44,695 nt of DNA from Aquincola tertiaricarbonis (GCF_000969605.1 NZ_JZUE01000034.1:1-44695); one strand, 5' to 3'; counted from the stretch's first letter, positions 36,585-44,695 are shown. Translations and numbers: made by a program. The notes: generated from the letters alone by a model not told the origin.

Positions 36585-36758
36585 TCAGATCTGGACCATC
36601 TCGAAGTCTTCCTTGCGAGCGCCGCATTCGGGGCATACCCAGTTCATGGGCACGTCGGCCCACTTGGTACCCGGCGCAATGCCGTGTTCGGGGTCGCCGG
36701 CGGATTCGTCATAAATCCAGCCGCAGATCAGGCACATCCAGGTTGCGGGTTCGCTCAC
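36585..36758 (-). CDS. rubA: Rubredoxin
   Basis: A 57-residue iron-sulfur electron carrier. Both iron-binding pairs are present: MCLICGWIYDE near the N-terminus and WVCPECGARKEDFE near the C-terminus, with the conserved GIAPGTKWADVP between. It begins at GTG (MSEPATW) and ends MVQI. It lies 82 nt upstream of pilG on the same strand, an order conserved in many betaproteobacteria, and may be cotranscribed with the pil genes. It was found by direct translation, being too short for a simple ORF length cut-off. Confidence 0.93.
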   Translation of the reverse strand: MSEPATWMCLICGWIYDESAGDPEHGIAPGTKWADVPMNWVCPECGARKEDFEMVQI

Positions 36759-36774
36759 GTTATGCAGTCAATCA

Positions 36775-36796
36775 CTACAATAAAGGGGCATTGTAG
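36775..36796. promoter_or_regulatory. Inverted repeat with face-to-face -10-like boxes between rubA and thiD
   Basis: CTACAAT (36775-36781) and ATTGTAG (36790-36796) form a perfect 7-bp inverted repeat with an 8-nt centre. Each arm contains TACAAT, a good -10 hexamer, one per strand. The plus copy points to thiD and the minus copy to rubA, so the two promoters would fire across each other. No clear -35 boxes were found. It could also be an operator. Confidence 0.4.
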
Positions 36797-36915
36797 CCAC
36801 GCGGTTTTGCCAAAAGCTGAGACCGTGCAGGTACATGCAACACATTCTTGAAACTCCTCTGGAGGTTATCGGCACCCTGCTGCTGCCCTTGAGAGGACGT
36901 ACCGGATCCCACCCC

Positions 36916-37875
36916 ATGAACCCCCAAAACCAACCGCCCCCGGCCGACGAAGTGGCCGAAGAAGGCGTCGCACCGGCCTGCGTGATGAGCTTCAACGCCA
37001 GCGACGCCAGCGGTGCCGGCGGCCTGGCCGGCGACATCGCCACCATCGCGGCGATGGGCGCCCATGCGCTGCCGGTGGTCACGGCCATCGTCATGCGCGA
37101 CACGGCGGAGATCTTCGACCGCCACGAGATCGAGGGCGACGTGGTGGCCGAGCAGGCCCGCGGCATCCTGGAGGACGTGACCATCGCCGGCTGGAAGGTC
37201 GGCTTCCTCGGCTCGGCCGAAGGCGTGAGCGCCGTGGCCGAGGTGCTGAGCGACTACCCCGACGTGCCGCTGGTGGCGTACATGCCCAACCTCGGCTGGC
37301 TGGAGGAGGACGACCACCAGAGCTACGTGGACGCCTACCGCGAGCTCATCCTGCCGCAGACCGAGGTGCTGGTGGGCAACCACAAGACGCTGACCGACTT
37401 CCTGCTGCCCGACTGGGACAACGAGCGCCCACCCTCGGCACGGGAGCTGGCCGTGGCCGCCGGCGAGCACGGCACGCGCTTCGTGCTGGTCACCGGCGTG
37501 ATGCTGCCGGCCAAGGCCAAGGGCACCGAGCAATGGGTGGACAACGTGCTGGCCTCGCCGCAAGGCGCGCTCACCGGCGAGAAGTTCGAGCGCTTCGAGG
37601 CCAGCTTCGTGGGCGCCGGCGACACGCTGTCGGCCGCGCTGGCCTCGTTGCTGGCCGCCGGCAGCGAGCTGCAGGCCGCAGTGGGCGAGGCCCTGGCCTT
37701 CCTGGACAACAGCCTGGACGCGGGCTTCCGCCCCGGCATGGGCAACGTCATCCCCGACCGCTTCTTCTGGGCCCTGCCACCCGGCGAGGAAGAGGAAGGC
37801 GAGCCCGGCGAAGACCCCGGCTCCGGCCCGCAGGGCGAGCCCGACGGCAGCAACCTGCCTAGACAAGTGCATTGA
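36916..37875 (+). CDS. thiD: ThiD-family phosphomethylpyrimidine kinase-like protein
   Basis: Ribokinase-fold kinase of 319 residues, annotated in Burkholderiales as hydroxymethylpyrimidine/phosphomethylpyrimidine kinase of thiamine synthesis. Visible: substrate region [20 protein letters not shown] (about 22-41), [11 protein letters not shown], and the anion hole [12 protein letters not shown] with Asp236. Classical ThiD has Cys in the equivalent GTGC motif, so substrate or chemistry may differ. The last 30 residues are rich in Glu, Gly and Pro. The ATG at 36916 is chosen; an ATG at 36835 would add 27 residues of no family character. hemL follows after 20 nt. Confidence 0.8.
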   Translation: MNPQNQPPPADEVAEEGVAPACVMSFNASDASGAGGLAGDIATIAAMGAHALPVVTAIVMRDTAEIFDRHEIEGDVVAEQARGILEDVTIAGWKVGFLGSAEGVSAVAEVLSDYPDVPLVAYMPNLGWLEEDDHQSYVDAYRELILPQTEVLVGNHKTLTDFLLPDWDNERPPSARELAVAAGEHGTRFVLVTGVMLPAKAKGTEQWVDNVLASPQGALTGEKFERFEASFVGAGDTLSAALASLLAAGSELQAAVGEALAFLDNSLDAGFRPGMGNVIPDRFFWALPPGEEEEGEPGEDPGSGPQGEPDGSNLPRQVH

Positions 37876-37895
37876 TCCTTTCGCCTGCAGCACCC

Positions 37896-39191
37896 ATGAC
37901 CGACAAGAACGCTGAACTCTTCGAACGCGCGCAGCGCGTGATCCCCGGCGGCGTGAATTCGCCGGTGCGCGCCTTCCGCGCCGTGGGCGGCACGCCGCGC
38001 TTCATCCAGCGCGCGCAGGGCCCCTACATCTTCGATGCCGAGGGCAAGCGCTACATCGACTACATCGGCTCCTGGGGCCCGATGATCCTGGGCCATGGCC
38101 ACCCCGCGGTGCTGGAAGCGGTGCAGAAGGCCGCGCTGGAGGGCTTCAGCTTCGGCGCGCCCACCGAGCGCGAGATCGAGCTGGCCGAGGAGATCATCTC
38201 CCTGGTGCCCAGCGTGGAGCAGGTGCGGCTGGTGAGCAGCGGCACCGAGGCCGCGATGAGCGCCATCCGCCTGGCGCGGGGCGCCACCGGCCGGCCGATG
38301 CTCATCAAGTTCGAGGGTTGCTACCACGGCCATGCGGATGCGCTGCTGGTCAAGGGCGGCTCGGGCATGGCCACCTTCGGCCACCCCACCAGCGCCGGCG
38401 TGCCGCCCGAGGTGGTGCAGCACACGCTGGTGCTGGAGTACAACAACCTGGAGCAGCTGGAAGAAGCCTTCGCGCTGCACGGCGACCAGCTGGCCTGCGT
38501 GATGATCGAGCCGATCGCCGGCAACATGAACTTCGTGCGGGCGCAGGTGCCCTTCGTCAAGCGCCTGCGTGAGCTGTGCACCCAGCACGGCGCGCTGCTG
38601 GCCTTCGACGAGGTGATGACCGGCTTCCGCGTGGCGCTGGGCGGCGCCCAGAGCCTGTATGGACAACTGATCCCGGGCTTCCAGCCCGACATCAGCGTGT
38701 TCGGCAAGGTGATCGGCGGCGGCATGCCGCTGGCGGCCTTCGGCGCCTCACGCGCTGTGATGAGCCTGCTGGCGCCGCTGGGCCCGGTCTACCAGGCCGG
38801 CACGCTGTCGGGCAACCCGGTGGCCACGGCCTGCGGCCTGGCCACGCTGCGCGAGATCCGCAAGCCCGGCTTCTTCGACGCGTTGAGCGCGCGCACGGCC
38901 GAGCTGGTGCAGGGCCTGCAAGGTGCCGCCGAGAAGGCCGGCGTGCCGATGGTGTTCGACCACCAGGGCGGCATGTTCGGCTTCTTCTTCGCGAATGAGC
39001 TGCCGCAGCACTACAACGCGGTGCTGGCCACCGACAAGGAGCGCTTCAACCGCTTCTTCCACGCGATGCTCGATCGCGGCGTGTACCTGGCGCCTGCGTT
39101 GTACGAGGCCGGGTTCGTGAGCGCTGCCCACACGGCCGACGACATTGCGGCGACGGTGGCGGCGGCGGGTGAGGCACTGGCTGAGGGTTGA
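37896..39191 (+). CDS. hemL: Glutamate-1-semialdehyde 2,1-aminomutase
   Basis: PLP enzyme that converts glutamate-1-semialdehyde to 5-aminolevulinate in the C5 route to heme. 431 residues, full family length. Marks: [14 protein letters not shown] at the N-terminus, [44 protein letters not shown], and the PLP Lys in [16 protein letters not shown]. The ATG at 37896 gives [12 protein letters not shown]; a start 24 nt upstream would overlap thiD. It supplies heme precursor for, among others, the oxidase encoded in this window. Confidence 0.97.
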   Translation: MTDKNAELFERAQRVIPGGVNSPVRAFRAVGGTPRFIQRAQGPYIFDAEGKRYIDYIGSWGPMILGHGHPAVLEAVQKAALEGFSFGAPTEREIELAEEIISLVPSVEQVRLVSSGTEAAMSAIRLARGATGRPMLIKFEGCYHGHADALLVKGGSGMATFGHPTSAGVPPEVVQHTLVLEYNNLEQLEEAFALHGDQLACVMIEPIAGNMNFVRAQVPFVKRLRELCTQHGALLAFDEVMTGFRVALGGAQSLYGQLIPGFQPDISVFGKVIGGGMPLAAFGASRAVMSLLAPLGPVYQAGTLSGNPVATACGLATLREIRKPGFFDALSARTAELVQGLQGAAEKAGVPMVFDHQGGMFGFFFANELPQHYNAVLATDKERFNRFFHAMLDRGVYLAPALYEAGFVSAAHTADDIAATVAAAGEALAEG

Positions 39192-39738
39192 GGCTCGTGC
39201 TTATGCGCGGAGGTGACATGCCGGGTGTGCGCTGTTTGCGCAGGGCCGTGCGGGCCGGCCCGGGGGCTTAGCTTCCGCGGTCGGTGCTGCGCACGGAGGT
39301 GCCTTGGCACGGCGCCACGGTCTGCCGCTACCGTGCTGCGCCGTCGGCCGCTGCACGGCACGGCACGGCAGAGCGTGCTTGCCGGCGAGGCGGCGGCAGC
39401 AGCCTTTTCGCACCGGCAGAGCAGAGCCGCGCGGGGGCGGTGCCCGGTGGGGCGATTTGTGGGGTGGCGAGGAGCGCAGCGCCGAGGTCGGCGCGCGCAG
39501 CGCGCTTCGTGAACTGACTCGCGGCCGACTGTTTGAGCGGCAGTGAGCGAAGCGAACGAGAGCGAGTTGGGCCGCGCGACCTCGGCGCGAGCACCGCAGC
39601 GAAGTCCGGCCCGCAGGGCCGGACCACCCCAGCATGAGTCCCGCCGGGCACCGCCCCCCGCGTGGCGGCCGAACAAGACGGCACCTGCGGCCTGTGCGGC
39701 CGAAGGCAACCGGAGCAACGGCGAATGCCACCCGGCCC
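39192..39738. other. Non-coding intergenic region between hemL and the DUF6152 gene
   Basis: No convincing gene is found in these 547 bases; short open frames on both strands are GC-rich, low-complexity and mutually overlapping. It contains a GCACG triplet repeat (39353-39370), several small hairpins (for example 39228-39242 and 39604-39624), and the long nested palindrome described separately. No U-tract terminator for hemL was seen. Confidence 0.7.
39430..39662. repeat. Long nested palindromic element (about 233 bp)
   Basis: Three nested inverted-repeat arms: outer 39430-39450 with 39641-39662 (about 20 bp, one bulged base and one mismatch), middle 39479-39490 with 39577-39588 (12 bp, perfect), and inner 39517-39522 with 39562-39567. 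GGGGTGG at 39461-39467 also pairs with 39624-39630. A separate perfect hairpin with a 9-bp stem and 3-nt loop sits at 39604-39624. The layout suggests a mobile or dispersed intergenic repeat or a structured RNA. I recall similar GC-rich palindromes in other Burkholderiales intergenic regions, but copy number cannot be judged from one window. Confidence 0.7.
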
Positions 39739-40215
39739 TCAAGCCGGCGACGACCTCAGGCCGTAGGCCTTGCCGCCCACCCACACGTACTCCGCCCGCA
39801 GCACCGGGTCGCCCTTTTCGCCGGTGAAGGTGAAGCCCAGCACCGCCACGTCGGTGCCTTCGGCGATCGGCGGCATGCCCCAGGCCTGCAGCCGGGTGAG
39901 CGGCGCGAGCTCGATGGTCCATCGCCTGTCGTTGCGCGTGGGCAGCCGGGCGGCCTGAAGCAGCGCCGGGCCGTCCACCGGCGACGCCTGCGCCGGCACC
40001 GGGCGCTGGGCCAGGTCGGCCGGCAGCTGCAGGTTCGGCGGGCGTTCCAGCGTCAGCTCCGCATGCGGATTGCGCCAGACCACCTGCACGGCCTTGCCCT
40101 CCAGGTACAACGGCCGCTGCTGGTCGAAACTGCTCCAGCCGTGGTGCGCCCAGGCGCTGCGCGCCAGCATCAGCGCGCCCGGCACGGCGATTGCGAGAAC
40201 CTGTCTGCGTTGCAT
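39739..40215 (-). CDS. DUF6152 family exported protein
   Basis: A 158-residue protein starting MQRRQVLAIAVPGALM with a signal peptide ending ARSAWA just before HHGWSSFD, the hallmark N-terminus of DUF6152. RR near the start hints at Tat export. The mature part contains VQVVWRNPHAELTLE, and near the C-terminus GFTFTGEKGDPVLRAEYVWVGGKAYGLR. The start is supported by AGGAG 5 nt before the ATG. Function unknown. It is preceded by a membrane-protein gene on the same strand, 22 nt away, with which it is probably cotranscribed. Confidence 0.82.
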   Translation of the reverse strand: MQRRQVLAIAVPGALMLARSAWAHHGWSSFDQQRPLYLEGKAVQVVWRNPHAELTLERPPNLQLPADLAQRPVPAQASPVDGPALLQAARLPTRNDRRWTIELAPLTRLQAWGMPPIAEGTDVAVLGFTFTGEKGDPVLRAEYVWVGGKAYGLRSSPA

Positions 40216-40237
40216 GTGTACTCCTTGCTTGCAAGCG

Positions 40238-40660
40238 TCAATAAGCCAGCCACCGACCGCAGATGATGACCGCCAGCCAAAGCCCCAGCGAAAGCGCGGT
40301 CTGCCCGCGGGCGAAGCCGTCCAGCCGCTGCAGGCCGCCGCGGGAGTGGAACAGCAGCGCATTCAGCCCCGCCAGCATCACCAGCCCCAGCTTGACGATG
40401 AACAGCCGGTTGGCCAGCAGCTCGGCCGGCTGGCTGCCGAACATCATCAGCCCGCTGCCCAGCACCAGGCAGAAGCCCAGCACCGTTACCGTCAGCGCCA
40501 GCCGCGCCAGCGGCCCCACGGGCAAAGCCGCGGCCAGGCCCCACACGCGCAGCTCCAGCAGCACCAGCGGGCCCACCAGCAGCGCGATGCCGGCGATGTG
40601 CACCACCTCCAGCGCCGGATACAGCCAGGCGTGCTCCGCAATCCAGGTCAATCCTTGCAC
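40238..40660 (-). CDS. Four-helix membrane protein, DUF6644 family
   Basis: A 140-residue protein with four predicted TM helices: WLYPALEVVHIAGIALLVG, LALTVTVLGFCLVLGSG, LFIVKLGLVMLAGLNALLF and TALSLGLWLAVIICG. His in EVVHIAG and HSRGG could bind metal or heme, but that is inference; there is some likeness to CopD-type membrane proteins. It is paired with the DUF6152 gene and divergent from mpl (48-bp gap). Confidence 0.75.
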   Translation of the reverse strand: MQGLTWIAEHAWLYPALEVVHIAGIALLVGPLVLLELRVWGLAAALPVGPLARLALTVTVLGFCLVLGSGLMMFGSQPAELLANRLFIVKLGLVMLAGLNALLFHSRGGLQRLDGFARGQTALSLGLWLAVIICGRWLAY

Positions 40661-40707
40661 CGCGGCCTCCCCGGGCAGGCAATGGACCGCCTCCTAGAAT
40701 CTTCGCC

Positions 40708-42063
40708 ATGCATATTCACATCCTCGGCATCTGCGGCACGTTCATGGGCGGCCTGGCCGCCCTGGCGCGCGAGGCGGGCCACCGGGTCACCGGCTGCGAC
40801 GCCAACGTCTACCCGCCGATGAGCGACCAGCTGCGCAGCCTGGGCATCGAGCTGATCGAAGGCTTCGATGCGGCGCAACTGAAGCTCAAGCCCGACCTCT
40901 TCGTCATCGGCAACGTGGTCACCCGCGGCAATGCGCTGATGGAGGCCATCCTCGATGCCGGCCTGCCCTACACCAGCGGCCCGCAATGGCTGGCCGAGCA
41001 CGTGCTGCAGGGCCGCCATGTGCTGGCCGTGGCCGGCACGCATGGCAAGACCACCACCACCTCCATGCTGGCCTGGATCCTGGAAGCCGCGGGCCTGAAG
41101 CCCGGCTTCCTGGTGGGCGGCGTGCCGCAGAACTTCGGCGTCTCCGCGCGGCTGGGCGAGGGCGCGCCCTTCGTCATCGAGGCCGACGAATACGACACCG
41201 CCTTCTTCGACAAGCGAAGCAAGTTCGTGCACTACCGGCCGCGCACCGCGGTGCTGAACAACCTGGAGTTCGACCACGCCGACATCTTCGACCGCATCGA
41301 GGACATCGAACGCCAGTTCCACCACCTGGTGCGCACCGTGCCGGCCAGCGGCCGCCTGGTGGTCAATGCGCGGGAGCCGGCGCTGCAGCGCGTGCTGCAG
41401 ATGGGCTGCTGGAGCGAGACGGTGCGTTTCGGCCCGCCGCGCGAGGAGCCCGGCGCGCTGCGCGCCCGCGGCGAGCCGCATGCCTTCGACGTACTGCGCG
41501 GCAGCCTGAAGATCGCGCGGGTGGACTGGCCGCTGCTGGGCGAGCACAACCAGCTCAATGCGCTGGCCGCCATCGCCGCGGCCGAGCACCTGGGCGTCGA
41601 TCCCGAGGTGGCCGGCAAGGCGCTGGGCAGTTTCGAGAACGTGCGCCGCCGCCTGGAGCTGCGCGGCGAGGCCGGCGGCGTGAAGGTCTACGACGACTTC
41701 GCGCACCATCCCACCGCCATCCGCACCACGGTCAACGGCCTGCGCCGCAAGGTGGGCCTTGCGCGCATCCTGGCGGTGTTCGAGCCCCGCTCCAACACGA
41801 TGAAGCTGGGCACGATGAAGGCGCAGCTGCCCTGGTCGCTGGAAGAGGCCGACCTGAGCTTCTGCCATGGCGGCGGCCTGGGCTGGGACGCGCGCGAAGC
41901 GCTGGCGCCGATGGGCGCGCAGGCCTCGGTGCACGACAGCATCGATGCGCTGGTGGCCGCCGTGGTGCGTGCGGCCAAGCCCGGCGACCACGTGCTGTGC
42001 ATGAGCAACGGCGGCTTCGGCGGTGTGCATGACAAGCTGCTGAAGGCGCTGCACAAGGGCTGA
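40708..42063 (+). CDS. mpl: UDP-N-acetylmuramate:L-alanyl-gamma-D-glutamyl-meso-diaminopimelate ligase
   Basis: Murein-recycling enzyme of the Mur ligase family; joins the recovered tripeptide to UDP-MurNAc in the cytosol. 451 residues. MHIHILGICGTFMGGLA is the N-terminal domain start, AVAGTHGKTTTTSMLAW is the ATP P-loop (about residues 108-124), EADEYDTAFFDKRSKF and NNLEFDHADIF are Mpl/MurC signatures, and VYDDFAHHPTAIRTT is the C-terminal domain motif. Distinguished from MurC by CDANVYPPMSDQL and the overall Mpl-type sequence. Confidence 0.95.
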   Translation: MHIHILGICGTFMGGLAALAREAGHRVTGCDANVYPPMSDQLRSLGIELIEGFDAAQLKLKPDLFVIGNVVTRGNALMEAILDAGLPYTSGPQWLAEHVLQGRHVLAVAGTHGKTTTTSMLAWILEAAGLKPGFLVGGVPQNFGVSARLGEGAPFVIEADEYDTAFFDKRSKFVHYRPRTAVLNNLEFDHADIFDRIEDIERQFHHLVRTVPASGRLVVNAREPALQRVLQMGCWSETVRFGPPREEPGALRARGEPHAFDVLRGSLKIARVDWPLLGEHNQLNALAAIAAAEHLGVDPEVAGKALGSFENVRRRLELRGEAGGVKVYDDFAHHPTAIRTTVNGLRRKVGLARILAVFEPRSNTMKLGTMKAQLPWSLEEADLSFCHGGGLGWDAREALAPMGAQASVHDSIDALVAAVVRAAKPGDHVLCMSNGGFGGVHDKLLKALHKG

Positions 42064-42081
42064 AGCCCGCCATGCAGCGCC

Positions 42082-42100
42082 GCCGGGCATGAGGCCCGGC
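42082..42100. other. Stem-loop between convergent mpl and metalloprotease genes
   Basis: A perfect 7-bp stem GCCGGGC / GCCCGGC with a 5-nt loop, located between the two stop codons. No U-tract on either side, so any termination role would be Rho-dependent or as an RNA 3'-end stabiliser. Confidence 0.35.
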
Positions 42101-42101
42101 C

Positions 42102-44695
42102 TCAGCTGCGGACCATCGTGGCCCGCAGTGCCTCGTTCAAGGTGCTCAGGCTTTCCTGCAGGTGGGCCCGCGTCTCGGCACTCACGCCGCTGCGGCCCGC
42201 ACTGGCCTTCAGCTGAGCCTGCAGCTCGGTGGCCTGCATGCGCACCAGGCTCATCGCATCGGCCGGCAGGTCGCTGGGCCGCGTCAGCAGCGCCTGCACG
42301 CGCTTCAGGTGCTCGCGCTGCAGGTTGCGCCGCATGCCGTCGATCTCGCCGCCCTGCTTCAGTTCGCGCCAGATGGACGACTGCAGCGTGCCGTACACCT
42401 CGTTGAGCGTGAGCGCGCCGTTGCGTTCACGGGCCGTCAGGTAGGCCGGCAGGTCCAGCACGCGCTGGGCGGTGCCGGCGGTCATCAGCCGGTCCAGCGC
42501 CTGGGTCTGCAGGCCCAGCACCAGCGTGGGGATGCTCACCGGCTGGCCGCGCTCCCATTCGTTGAAGTCGGGGCTCAGGCTGGCCAGGAACTCGGGGCGG
42601 AAGCGGAAGCTGTCCACGCTGAACACGCTGTCGGCCAGGAAGCGCAGCGCCTCGCGCTGGCGGGCGGGCTCCACCGGTTTGTAGGTGGGCCGTCCGGTGG
42701 TGCCGGGCAGGTCGCGCTGCACCACCATGCCGCCCACGTACTTGGCGGTGAGCTGCGGGATGTCGCGCAGCTGGCGGAAGCCGCTGGCCAGCACCCGGCG
42801 TTCGCGCTGCGGGTCGTCGCCCGGCCGCGCGCCGCGGGCCTGCACCCGGTCCCACAGCTCGCGGGAGAGCGCGAAGCGCTTGCGGTACCAGGCCAGCGGG
42901 TCGTCGCCCAGGTCGAAGCGGTTGGTGTAGGGGTCGATGCCGCCGCCGCGGCCGGAGTCGGCATCGGCATCGTCGGCATAGGCCAGCTGCGGCTCGGTGC
43001 TGCGCGCGGCGATGCGGCCCAGCTCCTGCGCCTCCTGCTCGCGCGGGATGGGCTTGTAGGCGTATTCGATGGCCCAGTAGTCGTAGGCGCCGAGCGTGGG
43101 CGTCACGTAGTTGCCCTGGCGCTCGTTGGCCAGCGCGATGTTGAACGGGGTGTAGTCCATCACCGAGCTGACGATGCCATTGGCCTCGGTGAAGCTCCTG
43201 TCCTGCAGCTGGTTGCGGTTGACGGTGGTGGAGGCCTTGAAGTTGTGCTTGAGACCTAGCGTGTGGCCCACCTCATGCATGATCACGTCCTTCACGTAGG
43301 CCTGCACGATGGCCTCCACCTCGGGGCTGTCGGGCGGCAGCTCGGCGCGGGCCGCCAGCAGGTCGAAGGCGAAGGCAGCCTCGTCGGAACTCTGCTCGGC
43401 GTAGTCGCAGAAGGCGTTGTGCTGGTGGCGGCCGAAGGGCTGCGCAAACGACTGCAGCTTGGCCGGCGAGGTGCCCAGGTCCTCGGTGGCGAAGCGCCGG
43501 GCGCCGCGGGCGAACACGTCGCTCATCGCGATGTCGGCATCCAGGATCTCGCCGGTGCGCGGGTCACGCACGCTGGGGCCGCGGGCAAAGCCCACGTCGC
43601 TGCCGACGAACCAGCGGATGGAGGCATGCGAGGCATCCAGCGTGTCGAAGGTGGCGTCGTCCGGTTGCTGCTTCACCACCACCGCATTCTTGAAGCCGAT
43701 GCGCTCGAAGGCCTTGTTCCACTCCAGCACGCCGGCTTCCACCGAGGCGCGATAGCGCTGCGGGATGTTGCGGTCCAGCCAGTAGGTGATGGGCTGCACC
43801 GGCTCCGACATCGCGGCGTCCGGCTCCTTCTTCTCCAGCCGCCAGCGCGCCACATGGTGCACGCGCAGGTTGGGCTTCAGCTCCTGGCCGTAGTCGGTGA
43901 AGGCATCGGTGAAATGGCCCAACCGCGGGTCGGCGGCCCGCGGTGCCATCGGCTGCTGCGGCAGCTGCTGCAGGCTGTAGACGATGCCGACGAACAGGCT
44001 GCGCGGGTCGGGCGTGGTGGTGGGCGGCGACGGCATCGGCGTGGGCGTCGGCGGCCGCACCAGCGGCGGCGCCGGGATGCGCGGCGTGACGAAGTGCAGG
44101 TTGGCATTCAGCGAGGTGCTGTTGCCATCGGCGCGGGCCGACTCGAACCATGAATTCCCGCGATCCAGCCCGTAGGGCAGCCGGTAGGCCGCTTCCAGCA
44201 GGGTGGAGTAGCCGACGATGTCCGACAGCAGGAAGGCCGCGTCCACCAGCACCGACTTGCGCTGCGGATGCTCGGCGCTGGCCACCGGCGCCGCGCCCAG
44301 CAGGCTGTCGGAGAAGCTCTGGCGCACGGTGCGGGCCAGCGCCGGGTCGCCGGAGGCGACGAAATCGGTGTTCTTGGCCACCAGCTGCACGGTGTTGCCG
44401 ATGCGGCGCAGCTCCACCATCCAGCCGTTGGCCATCTGGCCGCCGTACAGGCCACGCTCGCCCACCGACTGGCTCACGCCCGCCGTCAGCAGGAAGGGCT
44501 TGCCGAAGCGGTCGGAGGGGATCTCCAGCCACACCTTCTCGTCCTTGCGCCAGACGGGGAAGAAGCCGTCGTCGACCTTGCCCTCGCGGATCACGTCGGC
44601 GAAGGGGCGCGGCGCGGCGGGGTCGGGCCGGGCGGCGGCGCCAGGCGGCGGTGCGCCGGCTGCCGACGCACCGGCCGGGGCCGAGGCCCCCGCGG
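42102..44695 (-). CDS. Zinc-dependent metalloprotease, metzincin-like (DUF5117/DUF5118 type), 5' truncated
   Basis: The frame is open to the window edge; upstream of 44594 it encodes an Ala/Pro-rich stretch (PPPGAAARPDPAAPRPFADV) typical of the linker after a signal peptide, so the true start is outside. Visible 864 residues: DUF5118/5117 region (FFPVWRKDEKVWLEIP; GLYGGQMANGW), then the zinc site HEVGHTLGLKH, matching HExxHxxGxxH, with a possible Met-turn SVMDY about 35 residues later. The C-terminal part is helical. Likely periplasmic or secreted; substrate unknown. Converges on mpl. Confidence 0.88.
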   Translation of the reverse strand, partial: AGASAPAGASAAGAPPPGAAARPDPAAPRPFADVIREGKVDDGFFPVWRKDEKVWLEIPSDRFGKPFLLTAGVSQSVGERGLYGGQMANGWMVELRRIGNTVQLVAKNTDFVASGDPALARTVRQSFSDSLLGAAPVASAEHPQRKSVLVDAAFLLSDIVGYSTLLEAAYRLPYGLDRGNSWFESARADGNSTSLNANLHFVTPRIPAPPLVRPPTPTPMPSPPTTTPDPRSLFVGIVYSLQQLPQQPMAPRAADPRLGHFTDAFTDYGQELKPNLRVHHVARWRLEKKEPDAAMSEPVQPITYWLDRNIPQRYRASVEAGVLEWNKAFERIGFKNAVVVKQQPDDATFDTLDASHASIRWFVGSDVGFARGPSVRDPRTGEILDADIAMSDVFARGARRFATEDLGTSPAKLQSFAQPFGRHQHNAFCDYAEQSSDEAAFAFDLLAARAELPPDSPEVEAIVQAYVKDVIMHEVGHTLGLKHNFKASTTVNRNQLQDRSFTEANGIVSSVMDYTPFNIALANERQGNYVTPTLGAYDYWAIEYAYKPIPREQEAQELGRIAARSTEPQLAYADDADADSGRGGGIDPYTNRFDLGDDPLAWYRKRFALSRELWDRVQARGARPGDDPQRERRVLASGFRQLRDIPQLTAKYVGGMVVQRDLPGTTGRPTYKPVEPARQREALRFLADSVFSVDSFRFRPEFLASLSPDFNEWERGQPVSIPTLVLGLQTQALDRLMTAGTAQRVLDLPAYLTARERNGALTLNEVYGTLQSSIWRELKQGGEIDGMRRNLQREHLKRVQALLTRPSDLPADAMSLVRMQATELQAQLKASAGRSGVSAETRAHLQESLSTLNEALRATMVRS

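Noticed and set aside
36797-36915. Possible TPP riboswitch before thiD (CTGAGA is present)
   Set aside because: The rest of the THI-box, especially the ACCTGATCTGG block and the pairing arms, is missing.
39353-39370. GCACG repeated three times
   Set aside because: Too short to treat as a functional repeat; expected by chance in such GC-rich DNA.
39213-39684. Several overlapping short open frames on both strands in the hemL-DUF6152 gap
   Set aside because: Low-complexity Arg/Ala-rich products, overlapping on opposite strands across a palindrome; no similarity to any family I recognise.
1-44695. Search for tRNA genes, CRISPR arrays, insertion sequences, prophage or defence genes
   Set aside because: No cloverleaf, regularly spaced repeats, transposase, integrase or known defence proteins were recognised.

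Overview
The window is GC-rich (roughly 70 %) chromosomal DNA with almost every base coding. Gene content and order point to a betaproteobacterium of the order Burkholderiales, most like the Leptothrix/Rubrivivax/Aquincola group. The markers used are the cta/cox locus with its small Burkholderiales-type accessory genes, the rubredoxin-pilGHIJ-chpA cluster, thiD-hemL, and comF next to a BioC-like gene. This placement is inferred from gene content, not from a tree. I see no tRNA, rRNA, CRISPR, phage or insertion sequence.

Layout. 1-2.5 kb: the 3' end of a hybrid histidine kinase and a chemoreceptor. 2.6-3.65 kb: rpoH behind a near-perfect CIRCE (HrcA operator) and ahead of a strong terminator. 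3.7-13.5 kb: the aa3 cytochrome c oxidase locus, nearly all on the minus strand. One transcription unit runs DUF2244-ctaC-ctaD-small assembly protein-ctaG-DUF2970-ctaE to a terminator. A second runs SURF1-SCO-like-ctaA-ctaB-SCO1. A DUF2909 gene lies between them on the plus strand. 13.6-19 kb: housekeeping genes (BioC-like methyltransferase, comF, trmL, gpsA, secB, grxC, rhodanese, gpmA).

18.9-23.5 kb: a tightly overlapped minus-strand block yqgE-ruvX-pyrR-pyrB-pyrC'-plsC. The pyrC-like protein has lost its zinc ligands and is best read as the non-catalytic dihydroorotase-like partner of aspartate transcarbamoylase. 23.5-26.3 kb: a TRM13/METTL25-like methyltransferase overlapping a photolyase gene. 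26.3-36.8 kb: the type IV pilus chemosensory (Chp) cluster rubA-pilG-pilH-pilI-pilJ-chpA, ending in a 2100-residue multi-Hpt kinase. 36.9-39.2 kb: thiD-hemL. 39.2-39.74 kb: the only long non-coding stretch, holding an approximately 233-bp nested palindrome. 39.7-44.7 kb: a DUF6152/DUF6644 pair, mpl, and a large metzincin-like zinc protease cut by the window edge.

Most of the window is core genome. The items that most repay a second look are the CIRCE site in front of rpoH, the pseudo-dihydroorotase, the long intergenic palindrome, a BioC-like protein with no recognisable SAM motif I, a ThiD-family kinase with Asp in place of the ThiD Cys, a second SCO-like protein with CxxxC and His in the heme A operon, and a PilJ with a long Pro/Ala-rich cytoplasmic N-terminus. 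I did not find a clearly new multi-gene system.
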